Of a stretch of 6,043 nt of DNA, positions 4,887 to 6,043 are shown piece after piece; position 1 is the first letter of the stretch, and every line of letters begins with the position of its first letter. The stretch spans positions 1 to 6,043 of the forward strand of contig JAGWNV010000166.1 in the NCBI GenBank assembly GCA_028872975.1. The letters run 5' to 3'. A program made the position numbers and the translations under genes. Source of the DNA: Acidobacteriota bacterium. Its GTDB lineage: Bacteria; Actinomycetota; Acidimicrobiia; Acidimicrobiales; UBA8190. The notes beneath the pieces were generated by a model that saw only the letters and a program-made list of their open reading frames with translations, did not search any database and was not told where the DNA came from.

Positions 4887-6043
4887 AGCCCGCCGAGCGG
4901 ACGGTGGCGGCCAGCATCGCCTCGATCGCCTCGGCGTCGACGGGCTCGGAGAAGAGGAAGCCCTGGCCCCGCTCGCAGGCGTTGTCGCGGAGCCGCTCGA
5001 GCTGGAGCGGGTCCTCGATCCCCTCGGCCAGGGTGCCGAGGCCGAGGCCCCGGCCGAGCTCGACCAGGGTGTGGATGAGCGCGGCGGACTCGGGTGACTC
5101 GACCACGCCGGTGACGAAGGACCGGTCGATCTTGAGGGCATCGACGGGGAACTGCCGGAGGTAGGCGAGCGACGAGTAGCCGGTACCGAAGTCGTCGATG
5201 GCGACCTGGACCCCGATCTGCTTGAGGGCCCGGAGCCGCTCGGCGGCCGCCTCGGCGTCGCGCATGAGGGCCGTCTCGGTGATCTCGATGACGAGGTCCT
5301 CGGCGGGGAACCCCGAAGCCCGGAGGGCCTCCTCCACGTGGACGACGATGGCGTCGGTCTCGAGCTGGCGGGTGGAGACGTTCACCGACATCGACAGCCG
5401 GTGCCCGAGGCGGTGCCAGACCGCCGCCTGCCGGCAGGCGGTGTCGAGCACCCACCGGCCCACGTCCACGATGAGGCCGGACTCCTCGAGCATGGGGATG
5501 AAGGTGTCGGGCTGGAGGACGCCGCGGACCGGGTGCCGCCAGCGCAGGAGGGCCTCGACCCCACAGACCTCGAGGGTGGCGAGGTCGTAGACGGGTTGGT
5601 AGAGGAGGAAATAGGCGTCCTCGGCCAGTGCCGACTGGAGGTCCATCCGCAGGGCCAGCTCGTTCAGGACCTCGGTCTCCATCTCCTCGACGAAGGCGGC
5701 GAAGCGGTCCTTGCCGGCGGCCTTGGCCCGGTAGAGGGCGATGTCGGCGGCCCGCAACAGCTCGGAGGCGGACCGGTGGTCGCCGGAGGCGATGCCGATG
5801 CTGGCGGCGACCCGCAAGGTGGCCTCGTCGTAGCCGGGGACCCGGATGGGCTCCTTCAGCACGTCGCGGATCCGCTCGGCCAGGAGCTCGGGCCCCGGCG
5901 CCAGCGAGAAGCCCTCGGCCAGGACGACGAACTCGTCGCCCCCGAGGCGGCCCACGGTGTCGCTGGCCCGGAGGATGCCCGAGAGGCGGCCGGCCACGGC
6001 CTGGAGCACCCTGTCCCCCGCCTCGTGGCCGAGGGAGTCGTTG
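4885..6043 (-). CDS. GGDEF-EAL cyclic-di-GMP enzyme (N-terminus off right edge)
   Basis: This bifunctional c-di-GMP turnover protein has 385 complete codons here, and the frame is open to the right edge. The fragment opens inside a GGDEF domain at NDSLGHEAGDRVLQAVAG, has an intact GRLGGDEF (residues 31-38), and RASD (25-28) five residues before it, matching a product-binding I-site. The EAL domain spans about 140-380: EALLRW (163-168), Asn in SVNVSTRQLE (221), IEITE (252-256), DDFGTGYSSL (283-292), KID (304-306), AEGIE (339-343) and GQGFLF (359-364). All residues needed for metal binding and phosphodiesterase chemistry appear present, so both diguanylate cyclase and phosphodiesterase activity are possible. 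Sensory or membrane domains, if any, are upstream of the window. An apparent GTG at 6009 is internal to the GGDEF fold and not the true start. The gene is convergent with proS, with no visible functional link to its neighbours. Confidence 0.96.
   Translation of the reverse strand, partial: NDSLGHEAGDRVLQAVAGRLSGILRASDTVGRLGGDEFVVLAEGFSLAPGPELLAERIRDVLKEPIRVPGYDEATLRVAASIGIASGDHRSASELLRAADIALYRAKAAGKDRFAAFVEEMETEVLNELALRMDLQSALAEDAYFLLYQPVYDLATLEVCGVEALLRWRHPVRGVLQPDTFIPMLEESGLIVDVGRWVLDTACRQAAVWHRLGHRLSMSVNVSTRQLETDAIVVHVEEALRASGFPAEDLVIEITETALMRDAEAAAERLRALKQIGVQVAIDDFGTGYSSLAYLRQFPVDALKIDRSFVTGVVESPESAALIHTLVELGRGLGLGTLAEGIEDPLQLERLRDNACERGQGFLFSEPVDAEAIEAMLAATVRSAG

Noticed and set aside
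4102..5097. Plus-strand frame of 331 codons overlapping the proS 3' end
   Set aside because: Arg/Pro/Ser-rich out-of-frame reading of proS; no motif.
2946..5141. Long minus-strand open frame (731 codons) opposite the flavin protein and proS
   Set aside because: It mirrors the proS codons, is rich in Gly/Asp/Val/His with no domain, and overlaps three real genes.
5198..5590. Plus-strand ORF opposite the EAL domain
   Set aside because: Antisense shadow of a clear EAL coding sequence with no recognisable domain.
1..6043. A new defence system, mobile element or CRISPR array
   Set aside because: No transposase, integrase, nuclease, direct-repeat array or att-like site is visible; every sizeable gene belongs to a known family in an ordinary setting.

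Overview
The window comes from a very GC-rich bacterial chromosome and looks like housekeeping sequence from the Actinomycetota. The gene order rimP-nusA-ylxR-infB, a short NusA with an acidic tail in place of extra RNA-binding repeats, and GTG starts all fit that group. The short archaeal/eukaryotic-type prolyl-tRNA synthetase points away from mycobacteria and streptomycetes and perhaps toward an Acidimicrobiia-like lineage. That placement is inference.

Layout. Positions 1-2647 (minus strand) carry the translation/transcription-factor operon, read right to left: rimP (30S maturation), nusA (elongation/termination factor), ylxR (small RNA-binding protein) and the first 136 codons of infB (IF-2), which runs off the left edge. 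The genes are very tightly packed: rimP and nusA overlap by ATGA, nusA and ylxR appear to overlap by ATAG, and ylxR and infB are 6 nt apart. Positions 2648-2981 are a divergent intergenic region with a good extended -10 promoter facing rimP and a leader with three potential hairpins. On the plus strand, 2982-3431 encodes an FMN-binding split-barrel (pyridoxamine oxidase-like) protein and 3444-4859 encodes a complete prolyl-tRNA synthetase. A GC-rich hairpin at 4866-4886 separates proS from a convergent minus-strand gene (4885 to the right edge) for a GGDEF-EAL cyclic-di-GMP protein.

The rimP-nusA-ylxR-infB products all serve ribosome assembly, RNA synthesis and translation initiation, and ProRS charges tRNA-Pro, so most of the window belongs to gene expression. 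The flavin-type protein and the c-di-GMP enzyme have no visible functional tie to the rest. I see no mobile element, CRISPR array, tRNA, rRNA or defence system. The points most worth a second look are an apparent ATA start codon for ylxR, the structured rimP leader, the 27-bp tandem repeat and Trp-bearing acidic tail of nusA, and the apparent loss of the zinc-site cysteines in ProRS.
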